This document shows positions 27,574-35,519 of a stretch of 64,000 bases of DNA, in pieces. The DNA is taken from contig DEXE01000007.1 of NCBI GenBank assembly GCA_002363955.1, positions 1 to 64,000 of the forward strand, written 5' to 3'. Below the pieces are notes generated by a model, which was not told where the DNA came from, made no database searches, and saw nothing but the letters and a program-made list of their open reading frames with translations. How positions within the stretch are numbered: position 1 is the first letter of the stretch; each line of letters begins with the position of its first letter. This DNA comes from Methylophaga sp. UBA3192. GTDB taxonomy: Bacteria; Pseudomonadota; Gammaproteobacteria; Nitrosococcales; Methylophagaceae. Position numbers and translations under genes: made by a program.

Positions 27574-27589
27574 TGTGAGATAAATCACA
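27574..27589. promoter_or_regulatory. CRP-like palindrome TGTGA-N6-TCACA
   Basis: A perfect match to the cAMP receptor protein consensus half sites with the correct 6-bp spacer, in non-coding sequence between the ATPase gene and the tandem hairpins. Proteins of the CRP/Vfr/Clp group are candidates. It could drive the beta-helix gene or a small RNA on the minus strand. Confidence 0.55.
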
Positions 27590-27608
27590 GTTTATAGTGA
27601 TTCTGATC

Positions 27609-28499
27609 TTAATTTAGTTGTATGTTGTGTTGCTCGAGTAACCAGCTTTTAACGCGCTTAACATCTGGGTTATCTGACATTTCAGTTTTAACAATGCGGG
27701 AAGCTTTTTTGTCGCGCATCATTTCCTGAATGAGTGCAACATCAATTTCGAGTTTGTTATCTGCGAAAGCGTAGACTAGCGCAAAATCACATAAGTTATT
27801 TATACGTCTGGGGATACCTTCGCTATAACAGTAAATAACCGCACAGGCTTCATTAGAAAAAATCTTTTGCTTGGCACCTGCAACTCGCAGTCGGTATTCA
27901 ATATAGTTTTGTGTTTCAGGAAAATTTAATGCTTTTAAATGAAATTCAACGCCGATTCGTTGTGCAAACTGAACCAGTTCTGGCTGATTAAGCTTATCAA
28001 TAAGTTCGGGTTGTCCGGTCAATACCAGTTGAAGAAAAATATCCGAGTCTATGTTTACATTAGATAGCAGTCGTAATTCTTCCAATGCCTGCACAGTCAG
28101 GTTTTGTGCTTCATCAACAATCAAAACAACTCTTTTACCTTGTGCATGCTGCTCTACAACAAAGTTAATGTAGTCACGATAACGTCCAGAATTATCTGTA
28201 GCCGTTGATTCAATTTCGAGTGAATCAAGCACCCAGGTCATTAATTCTCCAAATGATTCATGTGTGTTATTAATCAGCCCAATAACACAATCACCTTCAA
28301 TTTTGGATAATAATGCTCGAATAAGGGTGGTTTTACCCGCTCCAATTTCTCCCGTCACTACCGTAAAGCCCGCATGGCTCATCAGCCCGTATTCCAGCAT
28401 AGTCAGGGCTTTTTTATGATTTGGACTCAGGTAAAGAAAGCGAGGATCTGGAACCAGGTTAAACGGCTTGTGGGTTAATCCAAAGTGTTCTGTATACAT
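27609..28499 (-). CDS. XrtA-associated AAA ATPase (GspA/ExeA-like)
   Basis: Starts MYTEHFGLTHKPFNLVPDPR, the hallmark of the ExeA/GspA-like ATPases of exosortase loci. Walker A is GEIGAGKTTL (residues 50-59), Walker B VVLIVDEAQNL, and the sensor region follows with RIGVEFHLKAL. It belongs with the tyrosine kinase and chain-length protein that lie just upstream; family members are thought to energise or regulate polysaccharide export. Only 3 bp separate it from the kinase gene. The 296-residue length is typical of the version without a peptidoglycan-binding domain. Confidence 0.9.
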   Translation of the reverse strand: MYTEHFGLTHKPFNLVPDPRFLYLSPNHKKALTMLEYGLMSHAGFTVVTGEIGAGKTTLIRALLSKIEGDCVIGLINNTHESFGELMTWVLDSLEIESTATDNSGRYRDYINFVVEQHAQGKRVVLIVDEAQNLTVQALEELRLLSNVNIDSDIFLQLVLTGQPELIDKLNQPELVQFAQRIGVEFHLKALNFPETQNYIEYRLRVAGAKQKIFSNEACAVIYCYSEGIPRRINNLCDFALVYAFADNKLEIDVALIQEMMRDKKASRIVKTEMSDNPDVKRVKSWLLEQHNIQLN

Positions 28500-28502
28500 A
28501 AA

Positions 28503-29351
28503 TTAATAATTTTGGTGTTCTGGTGCACGCGAACACTTATTGACAACTGTTCCCATCAGGTTATTACCTTCAAGCATTTGCAAGACTCTTACAATATTTG
28601 TTTCAGGATTTTTGCCATCTTCCAGCACCAGAATCGTGCTATCAAAGTAATTACTCGCCAAAAGAACGTCATCAGTTTGAAGTACAGGCGGTACATCAAA
28701 AATAATTACCCTGGAATCGTATTGTGATTTTATATCTGAAACTAGACTTGCCATCTTAGGGCTGGATAAAAGCTCAGCTGAGTCCTCTACGCGACCTAAA
28801 CCAGGCAATATAACCAGGCGTTTGATACCGGGATTAATTAATACTTCGGATAATGGATAATCACCAGACAAATAATCTTTCAAGCCAATTTTGACATCCA
28901 GGCCAAAATATTTAGCAATACTCGGATTTCGGAGGTCCATGTCGACCAATAAAACGGTTTGGTTTAATTCCATGGCGATTGCAATGGCAAGATTGGCCGC
29001 AACAACAGATTTACCCTCCCCCTCAGTTGGAGAGGTGATGGCGAGTGATTGCCAGTTATTGCCACGCATTTTTTTCAGAACCTGCGTACGTAACATTCTA
29101 AATACTGCAGATTGAGGGTTATTGTAAAAACCAGCGATTAATCTTTTTCGGTCTAACTGCTCGTTCGAAACATTAACTACTTTTGTTTGGGAGTATTCAA
29201 TTGAATCAATCGGTGCTATTAACGGATCTACTGACTTATTTTTCGAACCAGTATCAGAAGTATCTTGTTCAGGAGCTGTTACTTCTGGCTTTCTCGCAGC
29301 TTCTGCATGTCTTTGTTTCGCCTTATCAAGGGCTTTTTGGATTCTATCCAT
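28503..29351 (-). CDS. XrtA-associated tyrosine autokinase (CpsD/CapB family)
   Basis: BY-kinase: starts MDRIQKALDKAKQRHAEA, has Walker A TSPTEGEGKSVVAANLA, Walker A' LLVDMDLRNPSI and Walker B VIIFDVPPVLQTDD. Such proteins phosphorylate themselves in a C-terminal tyrosine cluster and control chain length with the Wzz-like partner encoded next door. Here the C-terminus has only one tyrosine, as the final residue, so the usual cluster is missing; this is common for the exosortase-associated type. 282 residues. Confidence 0.9.
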   Translation of the reverse strand: MDRIQKALDKAKQRHAEAARKPEVTAPEQDTSDTGSKNKSVDPLIAPIDSIEYSQTKVVNVSNEQLDRKRLIAGFYNNPQSAVFRMLRTQVLKKMRGNNWQSLAITSPTEGEGKSVVAANLAIAIAMELNQTVLLVDMDLRNPSIAKYFGLDVKIGLKDYLSGDYPLSEVLINPGIKRLVILPGLGRVEDSAELLSSPKMASLVSDIKSQYDSRVIIFDVPPVLQTDDVLLASNYFDSTILVLEDGKNPETNIVRVLQMLEGNNLMGTVVNKCSRAPEHQNY

Positions 29352-29383
29352 ATAATTTACTTACCAAAAATTGAGTAATATTT

Positions 29384-31156
29384 TTAAAGTACATTGAGTT
29401 TGTTCATGACTTTAAACCATAGCACTTCCAAATTCATAATGTAGTAATGAATTGCTGCTATGCCGGCAATAACCATTAAAATGAACACTATTAATATCCG
29501 AATTCTGTTTACTCTTTTTCTCCGTTTGTCATGTTCAGTGGCTATCACTGGAATCACAACAAGGGGGGTTTTACCAACTAATTGACTAATTTGGGCATAA
29601 CCCCGAACACCTCCGAAAAGAAGCTCAAGCAGAATAGCCAGCCCTGCTCCAGCACCCAAAGAACCGACAAAAGCCATTGCCATCAGTTTTGGACGGTCTG
29701 GTTTTTCTGGTTTTGCAGATACTCGGGGTGGTTCAATTAAGACGAAACTCTCACCTTTGCTTTCTGACTCGAGCGTTTGGGCAAGTTCGGCTTCTAACTG
29801 TTTAGCACGTAACTCGCGATATTGATTAAGCTTATTCTCGTGATCACGAGTCAGATCAAGATATGCACGTTGCACCTGATTGGTTTTGTAAACACGTTGT
29901 TCATATTCAGCGAGTTTGTTTCTTAACTCCTGTTGCCGTTGGCGCATGCGACCCACTTCCCGTCTGGATGCATCTATTTTAGCTGCGACCTCTATATATA
30001 CCGGGTTAGAGGAGATACCTTGTTGCTGACCTCCAGTTGATTCATTAGCAACATCTGGTGGCAAATCCTGCAACATCCTCTCTATCCGCGACACTTCGGC
30101 TTCAGCTGCTTTCATATCTGGATGCTCAGAAGAATAGCGCTGTTTTAAATTCTGTAAGTTAGATTTAGCGGCGGTTAATTGACTCTCAAGTTCCGATCTT
30201 GGCGATCCAACCACACCGAGTTCAGCTTCAAGCGCATCAATTTGTCGTTTAGTTCGTTGCAAATCAGGATGGTTGGCTGAGTATCGACTCTGCATACTGC
30301 GATATTCTGATTTAAGCTCCTGCAGTTCAATTTCGGCTGTGGATGGTTGACCTGGTTCAGCTGCATTTAAACCAACAGTATCTCTTGGAACCATAGACAA
30401 TTGAATCCCCATGGTACTGATTTGATCATTCATCACCATGATTTGGTTTTCAATTGAGGATATTTCCTGTTGGATTGACTGCACCATGGCTAAATTGTAG
30501 TCCAATAAATCCGGTAAACTATCGCTGTATTGATCTCTAAACTCTGCAATTTCTGTTTCGGTTTTTTGAACTTCCTTTTGCATTCGGTCACCCTCCAGTT
30601 TTAAAAAACTGGTGGTTTCTTCTGCTCTTGCGGTTCGAACACGCACATTTTCACTTAAAAACTCTGTCACGATTTCATCAGTGACTTGTTTTGCCTTTTC
30701 AGCAGACTCATCAATAAACCAGACTCTGAATGCAATACTAGCTTGCTTGGCTCGACCACTTGCAGGGTCAGTCACATTTGCCTGCACGATTTCTACTCCG
30801 ATATTTTGTTTAAATCTATCAACAATATCAGAAGTACTTGCGTTGTTATTGCGCTGCTGTGTATAGAGATTATGTTTCTCAATAATCGGAATGATTCGGT
30901 TGGTTGTCATCAAACGCTGCCGTATCAATTCAATACGCTGATCGGCATAGCTGGTGATCGTCGTCCTGACAAGATCATCCGGTATATCTTGTGACTCGAT
31001 TAGAATCACACCCTGTGATTTATAAATTGCCGGCATAGCCATCACAATGTATGCCGAAACTGTCATTAAGATAATAGCCGGGATAATTACCCAGTACTTT
31101 CGGCGCCACAGGATATCCAGGTAATCACCGATACCCTTCGTTTGTTCTTCTTCCAT
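29384..31156 (-). CDS. Wzz-like polysaccharide chain-length determinant (XrtA type)
   Basis: Two membrane segments flank a long periplasmic coiled coil. The N-terminal one follows DYLDILWRRKYWVIIP; the second, near residues 500-520, follows EPPRVSAKPEKPDRPK, the proline-rich motif of Wzz proteins. A third hydrophobic segment lies near the C-terminus. The glutamine-, glutamate- and arginine-rich middle (residues about 180-470) is strongly heptad-like. It sets polymer length and links the kinase to the outer-membrane exporter. 590 residues, usual for the family. Confidence 0.9.
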   Translation of the reverse strand: MEEEQTKGIGDYLDILWRRKYWVIIPAIILMTVSAYIVMAMPAIYKSQGVILIESQDIPDDLVRTTITSYADQRIELIRQRLMTTNRIIPIIEKHNLYTQQRNNNASTSDIVDRFKQNIGVEIVQANVTDPASGRAKQASIAFRVWFIDESAEKAKQVTDEIVTEFLSENVRVRTARAEETTSFLKLEGDRMQKEVQKTETEIAEFRDQYSDSLPDLLDYNLAMVQSIQQEISSIENQIMVMNDQISTMGIQLSMVPRDTVGLNAAEPGQPSTAEIELQELKSEYRSMQSRYSANHPDLQRTKRQIDALEAELGVVGSPRSELESQLTAAKSNLQNLKQRYSSEHPDMKAAEAEVSRIERMLQDLPPDVANESTGGQQQGISSNPVYIEVAAKIDASRREVGRMRQRQQELRNKLAEYEQRVYKTNQVQRAYLDLTRDHENKLNQYRELRAKQLEAELAQTLESESKGESFVLIEPPRVSAKPEKPDRPKLMAMAFVGSLGAGAGLAILLELLFGGVRGYAQISQLVGKTPLVVIPVIATEHDKRRKRVNRIRILIVFILMVIAGIAAIHYYIMNLEVLWFKVMNKLNVL

Positions 31157-31186
31157 CTAACTCTCTATTGTTATTTATAGATTTAT

Positions 31187-32350
31187 CTAGCGCGAATAAA
31201 GCAGGCCGCCCCAATCATAGTTAAGCGTTACAAACACCATATTACTTTCTGCATCCTGAACGGTATCACCCTCTTGTTTGCGGAATAGATATCCCATATT
31301 CAGTGCAATATTTTCTTCAAATTGCCATCTTAGACTAGGTGAAAACGTCATATACTCACGATCAGTATTATCAAAGTCACTCGCTGCAGTAGTTTCCTGA
31401 TACGATGCACGAAGGCCAAAGTTCAATTGATCAGCAATGCGACGTTGCCAATCAACAGTAATGCTTTCCTGTTCGTTTACCACGCCTTCACCGGATGGAT
31501 TAAGTGCCTTTGCTATTTCAACTGAAACATTATTCAAATCACCCTCGTAAATTGCCGATAATGAATAAAGCATCCCTGAACTGGTATCTTTAAAAGTTGG
31601 TCCATTAATAATGGTATTTTCACTATCAAGTGTATTGTAACCAACTTGCCCGGCTAAGGACCAAAGTTCTGATAAACGATAGGTACTGGTAACATTTAAA
31701 TTATAAGCTTCATATTCAGAAGTTCGATTTACTGCTTCCGCCTCATAGTCAATATAAGTTAACGCAAGACCAGCTGTAAGCCGTTCTGTAAAAACTCTTC
31801 TCCAACCACCAGTCATAACGTAAGTATCGTTATCAAGAAACTGATCTTCATCGTAACTTCGTTCCTGATAACTCAGGTTGGTATAAATAAAATCTCTCGC
31901 GGTAAGTTGATACTGATAACGAGGCGCTATTGAACGAGTGGTTACTGTCGCATCTGAAGCAAAGTCTCCGGTATCTTCTTCTGCGATAGTACGTTGTGCA
32001 CGTTCTGAATATTGTGCATCTAAACCAAATTCACTTCGTTCATGCGTAGCACTACTTGAAAACAGAACAAATGGATCCTGGCGATCTAACTCACTCAGAC
32101 TGGTAAACTTTTCGATCCGATATCCGGCATCAAGACCCAAGAATGTATCTTCAGTTGTTCTTGAAAGAAATAGCGTCGGTGTGATTTCAGTACTGAAGCT
32201 GCCTTCCTTATCCTCACGAAGCTCAACGTTATCGTCATATTTCAATGTTGGGGAAAAATCAGCATCAACAAGATATTCTGCGCCCATTACTGAACTTGAA
32301 AGCAAAATAAATGACGGGATAATGCCGTAAGTTAGATTCTTGTATTGCAT
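31187..32350 (-). CDS. Exosortase-system outer-membrane beta-barrel protein
   Basis: Signal peptide (to SVMGAEY), then alternating aromatic/polar strands without long hydrophobic helices, ending RSYDW-like WGGLLYSR, typical of an outer-membrane barrel. The opening SPTLKYDDNVELRED is the beginning of the PEP-CTERM-associated outer-membrane family. It may help export the polymer through the outer membrane. I start at the ATG preceded by GGAGGAGGT, a near-perfect ribosome binding site; the ten upstream codons are not used. It overlaps no neighbour and follows the Wza-like gene by 26 bp. Confidence 0.87.
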   Translation of the reverse strand: MQYKNLTYGIIPSFILLSSSVMGAEYLVDADFSPTLKYDDNVELREDKEGSFSTEITPTLFLSRTTEDTFLGLDAGYRIEKFTSLSELDRQDPFVLFSSSATHERSEFGLDAQYSERAQRTIAEEDTGDFASDATVTTRSIAPRYQYQLTARDFIYTNLSYQERSYDEDQFLDNDTYVMTGGWRRVFTERLTAGLALTYIDYEAEAVNRTSEYEAYNLNVTSTYRLSELWSLAGQVGYNTLDSENTIINGPTFKDTSSGMLYSLSAIYEGDLNNVSVEIAKALNPSGEGVVNEQESITVDWQRRIADQLNFGLRASYQETTAASDFDNTDREYMTFSPSLRWQFEENIALNMGYLFRKQEGDTVQDAESNMVFVTLNYDWGGLLYSR

Positions 32351-32376
32351 GCTGACCTCCTCCAATGAGTATTTAT

Positions 32377-32928
32377 TCAAGGAACAATCATAATATCACC
32401 ACTTTCCAGCATGATATTCGATTCAAGTGATCTACCTTGTTTGATGCGAGCGTAATATACAGGAATGGTCCGTTGTTCTGTGCCTTCACGACGCAGAACA
32501 ATAATGTCATTTTCTTTTGCAAACTGCGCCAAGCCTCCAGCGAGACTTAAAGCCTGCATGGCATCAAGTGGTTGACTCATTGCAAATGAACCTGGCGTAA
32601 CGACTTTGCCCAGAATATGGATAGTGTTACCGCCAACAACATCTACGGTTACGGTTACAACTGGATCAGAAATGTAGTTGGATAATTTTTCCCGAATTTC
32701 ATTTTCGACCTGAAAAACCGTCTTGTCTTTCGCCATTAATTGGCCAGCAAGCGGAAATGAAATTGTCCCATCGGGTAAGATGACAACTTCTTTTTTTAAT
32801 GCGTCTTCATTCCAAACAGAAATACTCAGTCTGTCACCAGCATTTAAGGTGTAATCTGCATCGACTGCAAATGCAGTTCCGAACATAAAGCTGGTCATTA
32901 GAAACACTACACTGAACAATTTTTTCAT
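32377..32928 (-). CDS. Wza-like polysaccharide export protein (XrtA type)
   Basis: Signal peptide MKKLFSVVFLMTSFMFGTAFA, then the Poly_export domain (DYTLNAGDRLSISVWNEDAL, PDGTISFPLAGQL) and one SLBB unit (IHILGKVVTPGSF). At 183 residues it is the short form seen in exosortase systems, lacking Wza's C-terminal membrane helix, and no lipobox cysteine is seen. It should form a periplasmic or outer-membrane export component with the barrel protein next to it. It is the first gene of this run; the insertion sequence begins 65 bp upstream, so its promoter may be disturbed or supplied by the element. Confidence 0.9.
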   Translation of the reverse strand: MKKLFSVVFLMTSFMFGTAFAVDADYTLNAGDRLSISVWNEDALKKEVVILPDGTISFPLAGQLMAKDKTVFQVENEIREKLSNYISDPVVTVTVDVVGGNTIHILGKVVTPGSFAMSQPLDAMQALSLAGGLAQFAKENDIIVLRREGTEQRTIPVYYARIKQGRSLESNIMLESGDIMIVP

Positions 32929-32993
32929 AACAGTACTCCGTTGTTACAGAAAACATCTAGAAATGATATTAACACTATTCAGAATAAAAAAAA

Positions 32994-33024
32994 GGGGGCC
33001 GAAGCCTAATGCCGGTCAGTTAAG
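32994..33024. repeat. IS left inverted repeat
   Basis: 31 bp; its inner 20 bases match those of the right end with one mismatch, and the outermost six are identical. The transposase stop codon lies within it. Confidence 0.88.
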
Positions 33025-33046
33025 CTGACCGGCATTTCTTTTTTTG
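33009..33046 (+). terminator. Terminator inside the IS left end
   Basis: Stem AATGCCGGTCAG / CTGACCGGCATT, 5-base loop, then TCTTTTTTT on the plus strand. Directed into the element, antisense to the transposase; it would protect it from outside transcription. Confidence 0.75.
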
Positions 33047-34347
33047 ATGGGGTAGGTGTTTTTATTCGACTTAACCACTCTCGGGTAAGCCCTGTTTTTT
33101 CGTCGCTCGGGCAGTATGTGGTGCCGTGTTTGTGCTTTTAAATCTTCCAACTTTCTCGGAATCGTTCCTGCACTATTGAGCGACATTGATAGCAACAAAT
33201 TGATGATGGCTAACGAGCAGGTGGTAAAACTGAGTTGGTTAGGTTTGAGCCCGGGGATGGTCTTAGCCATTATCACCATCTGATAACGCAAGATATTGTA
33301 GGCAAGCAATATTCCCCATAACTCCTGAGCAATCATGTCAGAGCGCTTGCTGCGCAGCGTAAATTCACTATCGAGCAGGCCTTGCTTGATTTCTCTGTAG
33401 CCAAGCTCTATCTCCCAGCGAGTGGCATAAAGCTTCGCGATAGCCGCCTGAGGATAAAGCTCAGGTGTTATCAGAGAGGTCAGAAGCCGGTGGACTTTGC
33501 CTTTCACACGCGTTGTCACCATGCGGGCATAGAGGATTTCGGGCAAATAAGGCCGTTGCTTGCGTGATGGCGGTGTGGTGGCAAGTTTAATCAGGCAATC
33601 ATTGTTACTAAAGGCGGTCACCACCTCAAAACGCAAATCCTTTCGGGCCGGTAACAACCAATGCCGCTGGGTGCCAGCCTGCTGCCAGTCATACAATAAT
33701 CCTAGAGAATAAAATCCCCGGTCAAACAAGGTCAGTGACTGGTCAGGCGTCGTCGCTATCAAGCCAGTGGCTAATTGCATCTCATTGCTGGCAATACCTT
33801 CAAAAGCACTGCCTGTTAGCATGTGGCTGGTCAATTCCATTTGGCAGACCATACGTACCTGTGGAAAAGGTGTATGCCCATACTGATTTTTTGTTGAGCT
33901 GAATGCCGCTTGGTTTTCAGCCGTATCCGGTGTTCGCCACACCACACCATCAACGCCCAGTAACGTCAGCCCATGCCAGCGCTTATGTGCAGCATCCCTA
34001 TTCCAACGCTGTTGACTCTGTTCAAATACCACTTTCACCGCATCAACGCCTAAACGTTGCCGGGCCTGCACCACTGCACTGGGTGCGACTAACGCCTGTT
34101 TGCCGGGCAACATCAGTTGCAGTTTACTGACGATGCTCCAAACGGGTTCCTGGCGATACAGAGACATGCCCAGAACCGCCCAAATTGCCATATCCAGGGG
34201 CAATCTTCTGCGCCGAATAGTGGCAACCCCTGCTTCGGCAAAGCATTGTTCCAGAAAGTCAGGGCTCAGAATATCACTGAGTTTCCCCAGGGCTTCAGTA
34301 TTAGGCGCATAACCATTAGCAAGAGCAAGGGCAGTAGTGAGTTGCAT
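33016..34347 (-). CDS. IS4-family transposase
   Basis: 443 residues with the IS4 DDE layout: first Asp in LLGVDGVVWRTPDT, second in LTLFDRGFYSLGLL, and the YREIK signature with the catalytic Glu in YATRWEIELGYREIKQGLL. The N-terminal region (LSPDFLEQCFAEAG, then RRRRLPLDMAIWAVLGMSLY) is the DUF4372-like DNA-binding part of this subgroup. No internal stop or frameshift, so it may be active. The protein ends inside the left inverted repeat. Confidence 0.93.
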   Translation of the reverse strand: MQLTTALALANGYAPNTEALGKLSDILSPDFLEQCFAEAGVATIRRRRLPLDMAIWAVLGMSLYRQEPVWSIVSKLQLMLPGKQALVAPSAVVQARQRLGVDAVKVVFEQSQQRWNRDAAHKRWHGLTLLGVDGVVWRTPDTAENQAAFSSTKNQYGHTPFPQVRMVCQMELTSHMLTGSAFEGIASNEMQLATGLIATTPDQSLTLFDRGFYSLGLLYDWQQAGTQRHWLLPARKDLRFEVVTAFSNNDCLIKLATTPPSRKQRPYLPEILYARMVTTRVKGKVHRLLTSLITPELYPQAAIAKLYATRWEIELGYREIKQGLLDSEFTLRSKRSDMIAQELWGILLAYNILRYQMVIMAKTIPGLKPNQLSFTTCSLAIINLLLSMSLNSAGTIPRKLEDLKAQTRHHILPERRKNRAYPRVVKSNKNTYPIKKRNAGQLN

Positions 34348-34412
34348 AAAAAAACTCCGATGATATGACTACCATCGGAGTTTGATCTCATCCGCCAAAT
34401 CGTCAAGTTTTT

Positions 34413-34443
34413 CTTAACTGATCGGCATTAGGCCGAAGCCCCC
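34413..34443. repeat. IS right inverted repeat
   Basis: 31 bp, the inverted partner of the left end, 65 bp upstream of the transposase start. Confidence 0.88.
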
Positions 34444-34484
34444 TTTTCTTTAAACTAACAATATTGTTAACTCTTGCGAACTAA

Positions 34485-35015
34485 TTAAGCAACTGCTGCA
34501 TTCTGTGCTGCTTTACGGCGTAAGCCGAAGAAACCCAGAAGTGCAGGAGCAAACAACCACAATGCCGCTGGAATTGGCACTGCAGAAACGTTCAATGAGT
34601 AACCAGCAACATTCTTGATGCCATCCAGCAAGAAGAAGTACTGAGTACCAGCAGTCAACATAACAGTTTGAGAGAAACTAAAAATGCCACTAAACGGTGA
34701 TTCACCAGCTGAGAAGATTGGTGAATTATCACCAAACTGAATACCGACTGATGAATGCTTCGACAAACTAGCACCGATAGCTTCAAAACTGATTACTGCT
34801 TTGGTGTTTTTATCAGATTGTAAAACAAAATCTGAATACCAGGTTACACCTAAGCCAACACCAGACGCACTAACATCACTTGCGTTGTTAGAGTTGATTG
34901 TCTGAGTTGCTCCACCCAGAAAACCACCTGTACCAGCAAGTGTTAAGTCAAGCGTCGCAGCATTTGCGCTCACTGCAAACAAGAAACTAACAACAAAAAG
35001 CATCGCTTTTTTCAT
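34485..35015 (-). CDS. Secreted protein with VPxPA exosortase sorting signal
   Basis: Signal peptide MKKAMLFVVSFLFAVSANA, about 130 residues of beta-rich sequence with no recognised domain, then the tripartite sorting tail: VPIPAALWLF, hydrophobic helix, and LRRKAAQ. The VP[IL]PA form is usually listed separately from the classic VPEPS PEP-CTERM. The exosortase would cut there and release or anchor the protein. The open frame starts 33 bp earlier, but AAAGGG lies 7 nt before the chosen ATG. A structured leader RNA occupies 35050-35119. 177 residues. Function otherwise unknown. Confidence 0.88.
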   Translation of the reverse strand: MKKAMLFVVSFLFAVSANAATLDLTLAGTGGFLGGATQTINSNNASDVSASGVGLGVTWYSDFVLQSDKNTKAVISFEAIGASLSKHSSVGIQFGDNSPIFSAGESPFSGIFSFSQTVMLTAGTQYFFLLDGIKNVAGYSLNVSAVPIPAALWLFAPALLGFFGLRRKAAQNAAVA

Positions 35016-35049
35016 AATAATACCCTTTAAATAGAAAAATTTAAGCAAT

Positions 35050-35119
35050 GCAACCCGGCCATCTTCAATATAGCTAAAGACCCGTGGCTTTCCGACCTTG
35101 CCTCACGACAAGTTTGGCT
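35050..35119 (-). promoter_or_regulatory. Cyclic-di-GMP-I-like riboswitch (GEMM) leader
   Basis: Minus-strand order: a P2-type hairpin CUUGUC-GUGA-GGCAAG with a GNRA tetraloop; GUCGGAAAGCCACGGGUC; a second variable hairpin; then AGAUGGCCGGGUUGC. This follows the GEMM-I layout (AAACC, GNRA hairpin, GACGCAAAGCC, CGGGUCU, hairpin, AGCCGGGUU). It ends 34 nt before the sorting-signal gene's start and is matched by a second copy before another such gene at 54.7 kb. The GGAAAGCC core differs from the usual GCAAAGCC by one base, so the ligand needs testing. Confidence 0.72.
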
Positions 35120-35125
35120 ATAAAA

Positions 35126-35143
35126 CAAGATATTACTATCTTG
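35126..35143. promoter_or_regulatory. Dyad CAAGATA-N4-TATCTTG
   Basis: Perfect 7-bp inverted repeat just upstream of the leader RNA. It could be an operator or part of the leader fold; no known site recognised. Confidence 0.35.
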
Positions 35144-35519
35144 CGTTCAGTGTATCCCCTAGAAACTTCTCTCAGGAGTACGACTAAAAGTTAACAGCTT
35201 TCCAGCTGCATTAAAACTGTACTATGGTACTAATGCATAAAAAAACTGTGATGAACCTCAAATCTAAGCAGCAAAAAAACATTATCATCCTGCTGAACTG
35301 CATTATTGCACTAATCGTCTGAGAATGTTTCCGAATATATAAGCTGGAATCATTACACATGACAATAAATCCAGGATTCTTAATTTGCAGCACTGCATTA
35401 GTAAATATACAACTCATTAAAACGTATACGATAATCGCTTGATAACTCTCAGCCAATACTAGTATAGATTTTCCAGCTTACAGGAATATGACGCTCACGA
35501 ATTGTAGACGGACGAAGTG
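35144..35519. other. Intergenic region upstream of the riboswitch
   Basis: About 375 bp between the sugar transferase stop and the leader. An 81-codon minus-strand frame here has no ribosome binding site and no domain; I regard it as chance. It presumably holds the promoter of the sorting-signal gene. Confidence 0.5.

Larger units (their letters stand above)
32994..34443 (-). mobile_element. IS4-family insertion sequence
   Basis: A single-transposase element of about 1450 bp bounded by 31-bp imperfect inverted repeats, sharing CCTAATGCCG[GA]TCAGTTAAG and GGGGGC ends. No certain target-site duplication is visible; the flanks are A-rich on the left and T-rich on the right, so the repeats could extend four bases further. 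It sits between the sorting-signal protein gene and the Wza-like gene. A hairpin with a T-run inside the left end (33009-33046, plus strand) would stop transcripts entering antisense to the transposase. Confidence 0.9.

Noticed and set aside
35211..35456. An 81-codon minus-strand frame upstream of the first riboswitch
   Set aside because: No ribosome binding site, no domain, and poor amino acid composition.
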